Assembly (NCBI GenBank): GCA_902574995.1
Contig: CACGPP010000001.1
Span: forward strand, 1-64,000
Direction of reading: 5' to 3'
From: an uncultured Alphaproteobacteria bacterium
GTDB taxonomy: Bacteria > Pseudomonadota > Alphaproteobacteria > HIMB59
Length of the DNA stretch: 64,000 nucleotides
Shown piece after piece: positions 27,468 through 37,687 of the stretch (its first letter is position 1; the number at the start of each line of letters is the position of its first letter). The notes beneath the pieces were generated by a model that saw only the letters and a list, made by a program, of their open reading frames with translations, had not been told where the DNA came from and did not search any database. The position numbers and the translations under genes were made by a program.

Positions 27468-28189
27468 ATAAATTTAGACAGGGTTATTAAACTTTCTTTG
27501 TCTGATAGGCTATGATCTGCTTGTTTAATTAATATATTCTTAAAGTTCTTAAATTTTTTACTAAAATTAAAACTATCATTATATCCATATGGAACAGCTT
27601 TATCTAGGCCCCCATGTAAGAAAATAGTTTCTCCTAAATAATTACCATTAATTTTTTCAATTAAATATTTTCTACTTCTTTTAAATAGTGCTGGAGAGTA
27701 ATAATAAGCAAAATCAGAACTAACTTTTTGTTTAACTATCTTATTATTTCTAATTCTATTTTTTTGATGAATACTAAAATTTTTCCAAATTAATTTTGTA
27801 GTAAAATTTGGTGCAGGGGCTATGCCTATAAGTTTTGTAACCTTTCTTGGATTTATCAAAGCATATATGATTGCAACCCATCCACCCATACTACTGCCGA
27901 CTAAAATAAAATTTTTTATTTTTAAGTATTTTATAATATTGTCTAAATCATTATACCAATCACTAATACCAAAGTTAATAAATTCACCACTAGATCGACC
28001 ATGCCCTTGAAAATCAAAACACAAATATGAAATCTTATTTTTTTTACAATAATTATTCAAAAAACTAGATTTTTTACCACTCATATCTGACAATAAACCG
28101 TGTAAAAAGATCAGAGTTTTTTTACTTCTTTTGTAATATCTATAAGATATTTTAACATCATCTTTTTTATAAAAGTTTAGTTTTGACAC
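27464..28189 (-). CDS. Alpha/beta hydrolase
   Basis: 241 residues. Classic alpha/beta hydrolase fold: FLHGLLSD oxyanion region near 28-35, FDFQGHGRSSGEF, nucleophile Ser100 in GSSMGG, an Asp in GGLDKAVP and a His in ADHSLSD near the C terminus. No lid or targeting sequence; substrate unknown, esterase- or thioesterase-like. The only usable start is GTG 28189, which overlaps the divergent glycosyltransferase start (TTG 28183). It converges on gltB with a 4-bp overlap. Confidence 0.82.
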   Translation of the reverse strand: MSKLNFYKKDDVKISYRYYKRSKKTLIFLHGLLSDMSGKKSSFLNNYCKKNKISYLCFDFQGHGRSSGEFINFGISDWYNDLDNIIKYLKIKNFILVGSSMGGWVAIIYALINPRKVTKLIGIAPAPNFTTKLIWKNFSIHQKNRIRNNKIVKQKVSSDFAYYYSPALFKRSRKYLIEKINGNYLGETIFLHGGLDKAVPYGYNDSFNFSKKFKNFKNILIKQADHSLSDKESLITLSKFI

Positions 28190-29277
28190 AGATTAAAAAT
28201 ACAAAAAAAATAACTTGTTTACAAATAATTCCATCTATGGGTATTGGAGGTATCGAAACTGGTGTGAGAGATATTTCAAAGTACCTAAATAAAAAAAATA
28301 TTGATAATTATATTTTATGTGAAAGTAGCAACAAAAATTTTAATGTAAAAGGTCTAAAAATAATAATGTTAGATAATTTAAAATTTAAAAATATTTTTGA
28401 TCAAAATAATATCAAAATCCAAATAAAACAATTAATAAAAAAAAAAAGAATAAATTTAGTACATATTTCTTCAAGAGCACCAGCTTTTTTTCTTATCAAC
28501 TATATTAAAAATTTAAATATAAAAGTTGTTACAAGTGTTCATAACAGATATGAGTCTAAGTCATTTTTAAAAGACTGGTATAACAGTTTTCTATTGAAGG
28601 GTGACGCTATTATTTTTAACTCAAATTTTGTAAAAAAAACATATGAGAATAAATTTGATGACAAAACTAAACTACATGTTATCCCAAGAGGTGTAGACAC
28701 AAATTACTTTTCTCCATCTAAGAAAAAACAATTAGAGAAAAATATTTTAATCCCCTCAAGGATTTCAAGCTGGAAGGGTCATGAGTTATTACTAAATTAC
28801 TTCTCATTATTAGAGCAAAAATATAAAGACTCATTCAATATCCATTTAGTTTCTTTAAATGGAAGTAAAGAAGAAAAGAAAATACAATTACTTATAAATA
28901 AATTGAACATATCAAAAAAAATTATAATTCATAAACCCACTCTAGATGTAAAAAAATTGTATCAAAGAGCATACTTAGTTGTAAATATCTCTAAAAGGCC
29001 CGAAGGGTTTGGTAGAACTATTTCTGAGGCATTATCCTTATCTAAAGTTGTTATAGCCCCTAATCAGGGCGGAACTAGAGAGCAACTTTTCAATTTTAAT
29101 AAAAATTTATTATTTGATGTAAATTCTTTTCAATCTTTCCAAAAAACTTTTAAATACGCATTAAAAAATTATAAAGCGATATCTAAAAAAGGAAGATCTT
29201 ATATAAAAAAAAATTATTCATCTGATCTCATGTGTAGAAAAACCTTGGACGTTTATAGTTATTTAGTAAATTTATGA
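28183..29277 (+). CDS. Glycosyltransferase family 4 protein
   Basis: 364 residues, GT-B fold. N-terminal IIPSMGIGGIETGVRDI is the acceptor-side glycine loop; VIPRGVDTNYFSP and RISSWKGHELL mark the hinge; RPEGFGRTISEALSLSK carries the nucleotide-sugar Glu motif of GT4 enzymes. Likely acts in LPS core or O-glycan assembly with the GT9 gene that overlaps it by 4 bp. The start is TTG 28183, with no ATG in the vicinity. Confidence 0.85.
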   Translation: MTQIKNTKKITCLQIIPSMGIGGIETGVRDISKYLNKKNIDNYILCESSNKNFNVKGLKIIMLDNLKFKNIFDQNNIKIQIKQLIKKKRINLVHISSRAPAFFLINYIKNLNIKVVTSVHNRYESKSFLKDWYNSFLLKGDAIIFNSNFVKKTYENKFDDKTKLHVIPRGVDTNYFSPSKKKQLEKNILIPSRISSWKGHELLLNYFSLLEQKYKDSFNIHLVSLNGSKEEKKIQLLINKLNISKKIIIHKPTLDVKKLYQRAYLVVNISKRPEGFGRTISEALSLSKVVIAPNQGGTREQLFNFNKNLLFDVNSFQSFQKTFKYALKNYKAISKKGRSYIKKNYSSDLMCRKTLDVYSYLVNL

Positions 29278-30182
29278 ATATTCTGGTAATTAAACATGGA
29301 TCACTTGGTGATTTAGTCTTATCATTTGGGGCTATTAAAACACTTAGGGAAAATTATCCAGAGTCCAACATATACTTACTTACACAATCTAATTATAAAC
29401 AAATTTTTAAAAATTTACCCTATGTGAATGAAATTTTAGTTGATAATAGAATATCAATTTTCCCATCGGTAAAAAATATTTTGAATAAAGTCAAAGAAAA
29501 AGAAATAGATTTATTAATTGATTTACAAAATTCAACTAGAACAGAAATCTATAATTTGTTTATTAAGATATTTACTAAATGTAAAATCTTATCTGCAAGA
29601 AAATTTTCAGATTATAGGTATAGGCAAAAAAAACTTGGTGTTCAACACATCACTAAAAATCATCAAGAGCAATTAAAATATTTGGAAATAAATAACTACT
29701 TAAAGCCCGATTTAAATTGGATGCTTAAAGGTAATACAATACAAACAAAAAAAGTAATTTTCATACCAGGTACATCTAAATCTGGAGAATACAAAAAATG
29801 GCCCCCAGATAAATACGCTCAAGTGGCAAAATATTTAGCTAGCAGAAACTATGAAATATATCTGACAGGCTCTGATTTGGATTTAAATACAATTAATGAA
29901 ATAATTAAATTATGTCCAGAGTCTAAAAACAAAATTAATGAGTCAAAGATTGAGGATTTTTATCAATTGTGCTTGTCTTCTGAGTTAATTCTTACAAATG
30001 ATACGGGGCCGGCACACATCGCCGGTCTAACAAATAAAAATGTTATTTGGATAGCAAATGACAACGAAATTTCACGTTCATGTTATCCACTTGGAGATAA
30101 TTTACATAAGATTACAGCATCTAATGTAAAAAATATTAGTGTTAACAGTATTATCAATAAAATAGATCAAATATTAAAATAA
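29274..30182 (+). CDS. Glycosyltransferase family 9 (heptosyltransferase-like)
   Basis: 302 residues of the ADP-heptose:LPS heptosyltransferase family. N-terminal VIKHGSLGDLVLS (usual RxxxIGDxL), FIPGTSKSGEYKKWPPDKYA in the donor domain, and the diagnostic TNDTGPAHIAG near 240. Could add heptose or another sugar to the LPS inner core. Overlaps the GT4 gene by 4 bp (ATGA), so both form one unit; infC follows after a promoter-bearing gap. Confidence 0.88.
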   Translation: MNILVIKHGSLGDLVLSFGAIKTLRENYPESNIYLLTQSNYKQIFKNLPYVNEILVDNRISIFPSVKNILNKVKEKEIDLLIDLQNSTRTEIYNLFIKIFTKCKILSARKFSDYRYRQKKLGVQHITKNHQEQLKYLEINNYLKPDLNWMLKGNTIQTKKVIFIPGTSKSGEYKKWPPDKYAQVAKYLASRNYEIYLTGSDLDLNTINEIIKLCPESKNKINESKIEDFYQLCLSSELILTNDTGPAHIAGLTNKNVIWIANDNEISRSCYPLGDNLHKITASNVKNISVNSIINKIDQILK

Positions 30183-30188
30183 TTTATA

Positions 30189-30217
30189 TTTACAATTGAT
30201 CTATCTTTGCTAATAAT
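30189..30217 (+). promoter_or_regulatory. Putative sigma-70 promoter for the infC operon
   Basis: TTTACA at 30189-30194 and AATAAT at 30212-30217 are separated by 17 bp; each matches the sigma-70 consensus at 5 of 6 positions. Transcription would begin near 30224, leaving about 70 nt of leader before infC. It sits in the only sizeable gap in front of this translation operon. Confidence 0.5.
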
Positions 30218-30296
30218 CCTAAAATGATTTTATTTAAGCAATCACTAGGGCATTTATAATTGCAGAATTTCTTTTTTTTCTTTAATACATAATATT

Positions 30297-30842
30297 TTGA
30301 ATAAACCCTTCCAAAGAAACAGTAATTTTCGTGGCAAAAAAGATCTTCATAAGATAAATAATTTTATTTCTGCAGCTGATGTGAGAGTTATTTTAGATGA
30401 TGGGGAGCAATTAGGAGTCATGAAAAAAAATGAAGCCATAGACATTGCAAAAGGCAGAGGTATGGATTTAGTTGAAATAGCTCCAAATAATAATCCTCCA
30501 GTTTGTAAAATAGTAGACTATGGAAAATTTAAGTATCAAGAACAGAAGAAAAAAAATGAAGCAAAAAAAAAACAAAAAGTAATTGAAACTAAAGAGCTTA
30601 AAATTAGACCTGGTACAGGAGAACATGACTACCAAGTTAAAATAAGAAATGCACAGAAGTTTTTAAAAGAGGGAAACAGAGTTAAATTCAGCTTAAGATT
30701 TAAGGGCAGAGAGATGGAACATTCTAATTTAGGTATTGATATGCTTAAAAGGGTTAAAACCGATTTGGGAGAACTTATCAGAGTTGAAATGGAACCTAAA
30801 ATCGAAGGAAGACAAGCTTTCCTCGTAGTTGCACCAAAATAA
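30297..30842 (+). CDS. infC: Translation initiation factor IF-3
   Basis: 181 residues. Prevents premature 50S joining and proofreads start codons. The N-terminal domain shows VRVILDDGEQLGVM near 30-43 and DLVEIAPNNNPPVCKI; the C-terminal domain shows KELKIRPGTGEHDY and RFKGREM. No ATG is possible at the N terminus: in frame are TTG at 30297 and, directly before it, ATT at 30294. E. coli infC starts with AUU, the basis of its autoregulation, so AUU here would be a striking parallel. No Shine-Dalgarno is visible upstream. Confidence 0.94.
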   Translation: MNKPFQRNSNFRGKKDLHKINNFISAADVRVILDDGEQLGVMKKNEAIDIAKGRGMDLVEIAPNNNPPVCKIVDYGKFKYQEQKKKNEAKKKQKVIETKELKIRPGTGEHDYQVKIRNAQKFLKEGNRVKFSLRFKGREMEHSNLGIDMLKRVKTDLGELIRVEMEPKIEGRQAFLVVAPK

Positions 30843-30934
30843 ATTATATGATATTTAATTGACCTCAGTTGGTCGAAGGGGCTTTTAAAAGGGTATGCCT
30901 TAAGATCTTATTAATTTACTCAAAAGGAGATAAA

Positions 30935-31135
30935 ATGCCCAAACTAAAAACAAAAAGTAGCGTGAAAAAACGCTTCAAAAAATCCTCATCAGGAAAATTA
31001 GTTGTCGGAAACGTCGGTAAACGTCATGGCATGTCTAAAAGAACAAACTCTTTTATCAGAAATTCTAAAGGTACTAGGGTCTTATCAAAATCAGCATCAA
31101 TAATAATTGAGTCAATGATGCCATACTCAAAATAG
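30935..31135 (+). CDS. rpmI: 50S ribosomal protein L35
   Basis: 66 residues, the usual L35 size. [14 protein letters not shown] at the N terminus and the C-terminal MMPYSK are family hallmarks. ATG 30935 is preceded by AAAGGAGA at a good distance; a longer in-frame start at 30869 adds unrelated residues. The 92-nt leader upstream has a GACC/GGTC hairpin (30861-30874) and the palindrome TAAGATCTTA (30901-30910), possible elements for L20-type translational control. Confidence 0.94.
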   Translation: MPKLKTKSSVKKRFKKSSSGKLVVGNVGKRHGMSKRTNSFIRNSKGTRVLSKSASIIIESMMPYSK

Positions 31136-31158
31136 GTAATAGGTAAAGGAGAGATATT

Positions 31159-31518
31159 ATGCCAAGAGTTAAAAGAGGTGTTACAGCAAGAGCTAGACAT
31201 AAAAAAGTTTTTGAGTTTACAAAAGGTCATCGTGGTAGAAGAAAAAATGTTTACCGAGTAGCAACACAAAGCATGGATAAAGCACTTCAATACGCTTATC
31301 GCGATAGAAGAAATAAGAAAAGAGATTTTAGAGGTTTATGGATCCAAAGAATTAATGCTGGTGTAAGAGAACATGGTCTAACTTACGCAAAGTTTATTGA
31401 TGGACTAAAAAAAGCAAAAATTGAAATTAATAGAAAAATTCTCTCTGAGATTGCATTTCATGAACCAGCTGCTTTTAAATCAATAGTTGAGAAAGCTAAG
31501 GCTAATCTAGCCAGCTAA
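31159..31518 (+). CDS. rplT: 50S ribosomal protein L20
   Basis: 119 residues, normal length. N terminus [15 protein letters not shown] and the [14 protein letters not shown] stretch are the 23S rRNA-binding tail; the globular domain contains [23 protein letters not shown]. Strong Shine-Dalgarno AAAGGAGAG about 6 nt upstream. L20 is the autogenous repressor of the infC-rpmI-rplT group in E. coli. Confidence 0.96.
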   Translation: MPRVKRGVTARARHKKVFEFTKGHRGRRKNVYRVATQSMDKALQYAYRDRRNKKRDFRGLWIQRINAGVREHGLTYAKFIDGLKKAKIEINRKILSEIAFHEPAAFKSIVEKAKANLAS

Positions 31519-31526
31519 ATTAAAAA

Positions 31527-32576
31527 ATGGACATTAAAAAAGTCCTTAATGAAGCTACAAAACAGATAGAGCAATGCTCTAGTCAACAAGAATTACAAAA
31601 TGTTAAAGTAGCTTATTTAGGAAAAAAAGGAAAAATAACTGAGTTACTTAAAAGTCTTAAAGATTTATCATTAGAGGAAAAAAAGTCCACTGGTGCTAAA
31701 TTAAACTTATTGAGAACAGATATTGATGATCTTTTCAAAAATAAATTTAATGATTTAAAAGTTAAAGAAATAAATTCTAAATTAAAAAATGAATTTCTTG
31801 ATATAAGTTTTCCTCCACCAAATTCAATTCCCTCTAAGGTCCATCCAATATCAAAAACTTTTGATGAGGTCATAAGTATTTTTGGATCAATGGGTTACTC
31901 TGTAGCCGAAGGCCCAGATATTGAGACTGATTATTATAATTTTTCTGCACTCAATATACCTGAAAATCACCCTGCTCGAGAAATGCAAGATACATTCTAC
32001 ATAGATGACACAGATAAAGATAATAAACAATATGTTCTAAGAACACATACAAGTCCAGTTCAAATTAGAACTTTATTAAATGAAAAACCCCCAGTTAAAA
32101 TAATTGCTCCTGGTAGGACCTATAGATGTGACTCGGACTCTACGCATTCCCCAATGTTTCATCAAGTTGAGGGTTTGTTTATCAATGAGAATACAAACAT
32201 GGGTGACTTAAAAGGAACTTTGATTGAATTTTGTAAACAATATTTTAATGTACAAAATTTAAAGGTAAGGTTTCGACCTAGTTATTTTCCTTTTACAGAA
32301 CCTTCTGCTGAAATGGATATCGCTTATGAAATTGTTAATAACAAGATCCACCTAGGCACAGGTGATCTTTGGCTTGAAATTTTAGGATGTGGAATGGTAA
32401 ATCCCACAGTTTTAGAAAATTGCAATGTAGATACAAAAATTTACCAAGGTTTTGCTTTTGGAATGGGATTAGATAGAATTACGATGTTAAAATATGGATT
32501 AACAGATATCAGGTCATTCTTTAGCGGAAATTTAAATTGGATTGCTAATAACGGTTTTAGCATAGGAGATTATTAG
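31527..32576 (+). CDS. pheS: Phenylalanine--tRNA ligase subunit alpha
   Basis: 349 residues, class II aminoacyl-tRNA synthetase alpha chain. Coiled-coil N terminus (about 1-90), then HPISKTFDEVISIF, motif 2 region APGRTYRCDSDSTHSPMFHQVEG, and motif 3 GFAFGMGLDRITML near 310-323. Its stop shares one base with the pheT GTG start (TAGTG). Confidence 0.96.
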   Translation: MDIKKVLNEATKQIEQCSSQQELQNVKVAYLGKKGKITELLKSLKDLSLEEKKSTGAKLNLLRTDIDDLFKNKFNDLKVKEINSKLKNEFLDISFPPPNSIPSKVHPISKTFDEVISIFGSMGYSVAEGPDIETDYYNFSALNIPENHPAREMQDTFYIDDTDKDNKQYVLRTHTSPVQIRTLLNEKPPVKIIAPGRTYRCDSDSTHSPMFHQVEGLFINENTNMGDLKGTLIEFCKQYFNVQNLKVRFRPSYFPFTEPSAEMDIAYEIVNNKIHLGTGDLWLEILGCGMVNPTVLENCNVDTKIYQGFAFGMGLDRITMLKYGLTDIRSFFSGNLNWIANNGFSIGDY

Positions 32577-34969
32577 TGAAGTTTAGTTATAACTGGTTGT
32601 GCGATCATTTAGAAACAGATAAAAATGCAACTGAAATAGGTGATGCACTTACAAATTTAGGACTGGAACTTGAAAGTTTAACTGATTACTCCTCATACTC
32701 AAAATTTGTTGTTGCAACAATTAAAGATTTTCATAAACATCCCAACGCAGACAGGTTGAATATCTGTACAGTTGATGACGGCACTAAGACCTACCAAGTA
32801 ATATGCGGTGCAAATAATGTCAAGAAAGGACTAAAAGGTATATTTGCCAAAGATGGAATGTATATTCCTGGAACACAGATATATCTAAAAAAAGGTAAAA
32901 TTCGTGGAGAAATTTCAGAGGGTATGCTTTTATCTGAGAGGGAACTTAATTTAAGTGATGATCATGATGGTATTATTGAACTTTCAGATAATTTTGAAAA
33001 TGGAACATCAGCGATTGATGCACTAAAATTAAACGATCCTATTTTTGAAATAGGTATTACACCTAACAGAGGGGACTGCCTTGGTGTAAGAGGAGTTGCC
33101 AGAGATCTTTCGGCTAAGGGTATCGGAAAACTAAAACCTCTAAAATATGAAAAAATTACAAAATTAGATTTTGAAAGTCCTATCAGTTGGAATATTGAAA
33201 ATGATAATAATAGCTGTGAGTACGTAGTAAGTAGATATTTTAAAGATGTAAAAAATACAGTATCCCCTGAATGGTTACAAAAAAAACTTATTAGTCTTGG
33301 ATTAAGACCTATTAATGCATTAGTTGATATTACAAATTTTATAACCCATGATTTAGGTAGACCTTTACATGTATTTGATGCTGATAAAGTTGGAAAAAAG
33401 CTTCATATGAGATTAGCTAAACCTAATGAAAAAATTCTTGCTTTAGATAACAAAGAATACACCTTAGATAGCAATTCAACAGTCATAGCTGATAATAATA
33501 AAGCTCTTGCTATAGCTGGAATAATTGGAGGTGAAAGTAGTGGATGTACAGAGGATACAAAAAATGTATTTCTTGAAGTAGCTATCTTTGAAAAAGATAG
33601 TGTAGCAAAAACCGGAAGAACTCTTGGAATAAATTCTGATGCCAGATATCGTTTTGAAAGAGGTTTGGATAAAAAAATGGTTATTGAGGGTTTAAATTAT
33701 GCATCATACTTAATAAACAAAATTTGTGGAGGATCTGTAAGTAAAAATATTGACTCTGGTAAGCTAGATACCATTGAACGCAAAATTAAATATAAGTTTG
33801 ATTATTTTGAAAAAGTAATTGGCATAAAATTAGAACCAAAAAAACAATTAAATATACTAAAAGATTTAAAATTTCAAATCAATCAAAGCACCGAAAAAGA
33901 GTGTGATCTTCTCATACCTTCATGGAGAAATGACATTGAAAATAATATAGACGTAGTTGAAGAGGTGATTAGAATTTACGGATATGAAAATATCACAGAG
34001 AGTATCCCATCACCCTCAGATGATGAGATTGTTAAGATTAATAATTCACTAATAAATAAAAAATTTAAAGCAATAAAAAAACTAAAGAAAATATTAATAT
34101 CAAATGGACTTTCTGAGATTATAACTTTCTCTTTTCACTCAACAAAGGCTAATGAAATTCTTTCAGGCGATAAATCATTAAAAATTTCAAACGCTATCAG
34201 TGATGATCAATCATTTATGAGAAACACGATGATTTTTAATCATTTAGAAACTGCAGAGATGAACTATAAAAAAGGTTATAAAAATATTCAAATATTTGAA
34301 ATTGGACCTATTTATAATACATCCCAATCTCAAGAAAATATTCTATCATTACTTATATCATCTCAGGAAAATACAAACTCAATTTTCAAATCAGAAGACT
34401 TCAATTTTTATTCTATATCAAATCTTGTATCTAAATTAATAAGTTCATTAAATTTTGATGTAAAGCAGTTTAATATCTCAAGATCATCTTCAAATATGTT
34501 TCATCCAGGTCAATCTGCGGAACTAAACATGGGAAAGAAATTAATTGCTAGGTATGGAAAAGTTCATCCATTAATAATAGAGGAATTCCCTAAACTTAAA
34601 AATAGTTACGCAATTGAGTTATTTTTTGAAAATCTTCCAATAAACTCTATTTGTAGAACTAATTCTTACAACATTTTAGACTCCCAGTTTCAATTCAGTG
34701 AAAAAGATTTTTCATTTGTATTTGAAAAAGAGCAAAATCTTTTTGAAGTACAAAGATACGTTAATGGTATTGACAAAAACCTTATAAAAAATGTTGAATT
34801 TTTTGACCTCTATGAGTCAAAAGATTTAGGGGAAAATAGCAAAAGTGTAACATTCAGAGTAACTATTCAATCAAAAGATAAAACGCTTGATGAAAAAGAC
34901 TTAGAGCAAATTCACAATAATATTTTAGAAAAAGTATCTAATAAATTTAAAGCAAACATTAGAACATAA
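32576..34969 (+). CDS. pheT: Phenylalanine--tRNA ligase subunit beta
   Basis: 797 residues, GTG start. Domains in order: EMAP/tRNA-binding OB fold (about 40-150, with [20 protein letters not shown]), B3/B4 editing domain (about 210-375, including [14 protein letters not shown]), B5 (about 400-470), catalytic-like core and the C-terminal anticodon-binding FDX-ACB domain with the [16 protein letters not shown] stretch. Full length. One-base overlaps with pheS and lepA show tight coupling. Confidence 0.95.
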   Translation: MKFSYNWLCDHLETDKNATEIGDALTNLGLELESLTDYSSYSKFVVATIKDFHKHPNADRLNICTVDDGTKTYQVICGANNVKKGLKGIFAKDGMYIPGTQIYLKKGKIRGEISEGMLLSERELNLSDDHDGIIELSDNFENGTSAIDALKLNDPIFEIGITPNRGDCLGVRGVARDLSAKGIGKLKPLKYEKITKLDFESPISWNIENDNNSCEYVVSRYFKDVKNTVSPEWLQKKLISLGLRPINALVDITNFITHDLGRPLHVFDADKVGKKLHMRLAKPNEKILALDNKEYTLDSNSTVIADNNKALAIAGIIGGESSGCTEDTKNVFLEVAIFEKDSVAKTGRTLGINSDARYRFERGLDKKMVIEGLNYASYLINKICGGSVSKNIDSGKLDTIERKIKYKFDYFEKVIGIKLEPKKQLNILKDLKFQINQSTEKECDLLIPSWRNDIENNIDVVEEVIRIYGYENITESIPSPSDDEIVKINNSLINKKFKAIKKLKKILISNGLSEIITFSFHSTKANEILSGDKSLKISNAISDDQSFMRNTMIFNHLETAEMNYKKGYKNIQIFEIGPIYNTSQSQENILSLLISSQENTNSIFKSEDFNFYSISNLVSKLISSLNFDVKQFNISRSSSNMFHPGQSAELNMGKKLIARYGKVHPLIIEEFPKLKNSYAIELFFENLPINSICRTNSYNILDSQFQFSEKDFSFVFEKEQNLFEVQRYVNGIDKNLIKNVEFFDLYESKDLGENSKSVTFRVTIQSKDKTLDEKDLEQIHNNILEKVSNKFKANIRT

Positions 34970-36768
34970 TGGAAATTTCTAAAATTAGAAATTTTTCGAT
35001 TATAGCTCACATCGATCATGGTAAATCAACATTAGCAGATAGAATGATAGAAATTTGCGGCGGAATGAATGACAGAACAAAAAAAGATCAAGTTCTTGAC
35101 TCGATGGATATAGAAAGAGAAAGAGGTATTACTATAAAAGCTCAAACTGTCAGATTAAATTATAAAAATAAAAATGGTGAAGAATATCAATTAAATATAT
35201 TAGACACACCAGGTCATGTTGATTTTTCTTACGAAGTTTCAAGATCCTTATCTGCATGTGAAGGATCTGTTCTTGTTGTTGATAGCACACAGGGTGTAGA
35301 GGCCCAAACACTCGCAAACGCTTACCAGGCAATTGATGTCAATCATGAGATATTACCTGTGTTAAATAAAGCCGATTTACCAGCATCTGAACCAGAGAGA
35401 GTAAAAGAAGATATTGAACAAACAATAGGAATAGATACTTCTGAAGCCCAACTTGTTTCTGCAAAAACAGGATTAGGTGTTGATAGCTTATTAGACCAAA
35501 TTATCGAAAAACTCCCAGCTCCGCACACAAATGAAAATCATCTAAAAGCCCTGTTAGTTGACAGTTGGTATGATAATTATTTAGGAGTTACAGTTCTTGT
35601 TCGGATTCTTGATGGTGTAATGAAAAAAGGAATGAAGGTAAAGTTTTTATCAAATAATCAACAGTACAATATAGATAGAATTGGATATTTTACGCCAGAT
35701 ATAAATTATTGCGATGAACTAGGTCCTGGTGAGATAGGTTTTATTAATGCAAGCATTAAGTCAGTTGCAGATTGCAAAGTTGGCGATACCATAGCAGAAT
35801 TAAATGATCAAAAAGTTAAGCCACTGCCCGGATTTAAGCCCTCATTACCAGTTGTATTCTGTGGTATTTACCCAGTGGATACCTCAGACTATGAGAGATT
35901 GAAAGAAAGTTTTGAAAAATTGGCTTTAAATGACTCAAGTTTCACCTACGAGAATGAGACTAGTGCAGCATTAGGATATGGATTTAGATGTGGTTTTCTT
36001 GGGCTACTTCATTTAGAGGTAACAACAGAAAGATTGAGAAGAGAATTTGATCTTGATTTGATAACAACTGCACCTGGAGTTGTTTACAAAGTAATAGACA
36101 GAAATAAAAATGAAATTGTTATAAGGAACCCCTCAGAACTCCCTGACCCTGCAGAAATTGATCAAATTTTAGAACCTTGGGTCAAATCAACGATTATAGT
36201 TCCACAAGATTATTTAGGTACAGTAATAACACTTTGTATTGAAAAAAGAGGTAAACAAAAAAATTTAAATATACAAAATAATAGAGCTGTTTTAGAAATG
36301 GAACTTCCTCTAAATGAAATAGTAATAGATTTTTATGACAAATTAAAATCTTACTCCAAAGGTTATGCAAGTTTTGATTATCAAGTTTATGATTATTTTC
36401 AAGGCGACTTAGTTAAGCTTAATATTTTAGTAAACTCAGAAACTGTTGATGCATTTTCAAATATAGTTCATAAAACAAGAGCAGAAACAATTGGCCGAAA
36501 GATATGTAATAAACTTAAAGATTTAATTCCAAGACAAAATTTTCAAATTCCAATTCAAGCTGCGATTTATGGAAAAATTATTGCCAGAGAAACAATTAAA
36601 GCATTCAGAAAAGATGTTACAGCGAAACTTTATGGCGGAGATGTGAGTAGAAAGAAAAAACTCCTTGAAAAGCAAAAAAAAGGAAAGAAAAGAATGAAAC
36701 AATTTGGTAATGTTGAAATACCACAAACAGCTTTTTTTGAAGCTTTGAAAATAGGTGATAGTGATTAA
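34969..36768 (+). CDS. lepA: Elongation factor 4 (LepA)
   Basis: 599 residues, ribosome-associated GTPase. G1 [14 protein letters not shown]3 DTPGHVDF, G4 NKADLP, domain II, the [15 protein letters not shown] segment and the LepA-specific C-terminal region ending in [16 protein letters not shown] are all present. ATG 34969 shares its first base with the pheT stop. Five bases after its stop begins a tRNA-Ser gene, so the tRNA is probably cut from the same transcript. Confidence 0.96.
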   Translation: MEISKIRNFSIIAHIDHGKSTLADRMIEICGGMNDRTKKDQVLDSMDIERERGITIKAQTVRLNYKNKNGEEYQLNILDTPGHVDFSYEVSRSLSACEGSVLVVDSTQGVEAQTLANAYQAIDVNHEILPVLNKADLPASEPERVKEDIEQTIGIDTSEAQLVSAKTGLGVDSLLDQIIEKLPAPHTNENHLKALLVDSWYDNYLGVTVLVRILDGVMKKGMKVKFLSNNQQYNIDRIGYFTPDINYCDELGPGEIGFINASIKSVADCKVGDTIAELNDQKVKPLPGFKPSLPVVFCGIYPVDTSDYERLKESFEKLALNDSSFTYENETSAALGYGFRCGFLGLLHLEVTTERLRREFDLDLITTAPGVVYKVIDRNKNEIVIRNPSELPDPAEIDQILEPWVKSTIIVPQDYLGTVITLCIEKRGKQKNLNIQNNRAVLEMELPLNEIVIDFYDKLKSYSKGYASFDYQVYDYFQGDLVKLNILVNSETVDAFSNIVHKTRAETIGRKICNKLKDLIPRQNFQIPIQAAIYGKIIARETIKAFRKDVTAKLYGGDVSRKKKLLEKQKKGKKRMKQFGNVEIPQTAFFEALKIGDSD

Positions 36769-36773
36769 TTTTT

Positions 36774-36863
36774 GGAGAGATGGCCGAGTGGTTTAAGGCG
36801 CACGCCTGGAACGCGTGTATAGGGGCAACTCTATCGTGGGTTCGAATCCCACTCTCTCCGCCA
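36774..36863 (+). tRNA. tRNA-Ser (anticodon GGA)
   Basis: A complete 90-nt type II tRNA. Acceptor stem GGAGAGA (36774-36780) pairs with TCTCTCC (36853-36859); discriminator G and encoded CCA end at 36863. The anticodon stem CACGC/GCGTG encloses loop CTGGAAC with anticodon GGA at 36808-36810, reading UCC/UCU. A long variable arm (about 36818-36835) is typical for tRNA-Ser, and the T-loop TTCGAAT is intact. It lies 5 bp after lepA and 5 bp before a glycosyltransferase gene. Confidence 0.97.
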
Positions 36864-36868
36864 ATAAA

Positions 36869-37687
36869 ATGAGTGAGTCAATAGGATATAATCTTAGAAA
36901 ATTTGCCAGAAAATTTACTGAGTTTCCATTAGTTGAAATAAAAGACAAAATAATCAACCACAAATCAATTAATAAAATACCTCAAAATGTCTATCAAACA
37001 TGGGAGACTAGATCTCTTGGAAAGACTCACGCTAAATCAATTCAAGAATTTAGAGAAAAAAATCCAACTTTCTCTTTCTATTTATATGATAAGGAGAAAA
37101 GAGATAGCTACATGGAGTCTAGTTGGGGCAAGGAAGATATTTCAAAAATATATTTCAAAAGTATTTTTGGTCCAATGAAAGCTGATATTTTCCGTTATTG
37201 TATATTGTATGAGTTAGGTGGGTATTATTTCGATATAGCAAAAGGCTGCAAATGCCCACTTAATCAACTTCATGATAGTAATCACATAGGAGTCTTAACT
37301 TATGAGGATACAATATGCTATTACCCACCAAATGATCCGAAACTTTTTTCACTACTCAGACCTTTTAACCATTTTTTGCAATGGGGACTTGCATTTTCAT
37401 CAAAAAATTTGTTTATAGAGAGTTTAATTAATAATATTTGTTCAGACTATAAATATTATAGAGATAAAGTTTTTGAAAATCCAAAGGTAGCTATTTTAAA
37501 TTTTACTGGACCTGGTATGTATACAAAAGTAATGAGAAATTATATTTCAAATAATGATATTTTTGACATGTCTGAATTAGATATAAAGTTTAATAACAAT
37601 GGAATATTTAAATTAAAGGGATCCTCTGTAAGACATTATATAGTCCCTAGTTATACTTATAAAAAAAACTCAAAAATAGTTAGTTAG
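36869..37687 (+). CDS. GT32-like glycosyltransferase with degenerate DXD motif
   Basis: 272 residues. IPQNVYQTWETR (about 37-48) and GPMKADIFRYCILYELGGYYFDIA (split here: GPMKADIFRY at 101-110 and YELGGYYFDIA at 114-124) are hallmarks of the sugar-binding DXD glycosyltransferases (OCH1-like, GT32). The metal-binding DXD reads D-I-A, so the second Asp is missing; the neighbouring region has no obvious substitute. It may be inactive, use another residue, or be a divergent subfamily. Start ATG 36869 avoids the tRNA; an upstream frame into the tRNA is not credible. It converges on a GT9 gene with an 8-bp overlap. Confidence 0.78.
   Translation: MSESIGYNLRKFARKFTEFPLVEIKDKIINHKSINKIPQNVYQTWETRSLGKTHAKSIQEFREKNPTFSFYLYDKEKRDSYMESSWGKEDISKIYFKSIFGPMKADIFRYCILYELGGYYFDIAKGCKCPLNQLHDSNHIGVLTYEDTICYYPPNDPKLFSLLRPFNHFLQWGLAFSSKNLFIESLINNICSDYKYYRDKVFENPKVAILNFTGPGMYTKVMRNYISNNDIFDMSELDIKFNNNGIFKLKGSSVRHYIVPSYTYKKNSKIVS

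Noticed and set aside
36815..36868. In-frame extension of the GT32-like gene into the tRNA-Ser
   Set aside because: It would translate the tRNA's 3' half, while a good ATG lies just after the tRNA at 36869.
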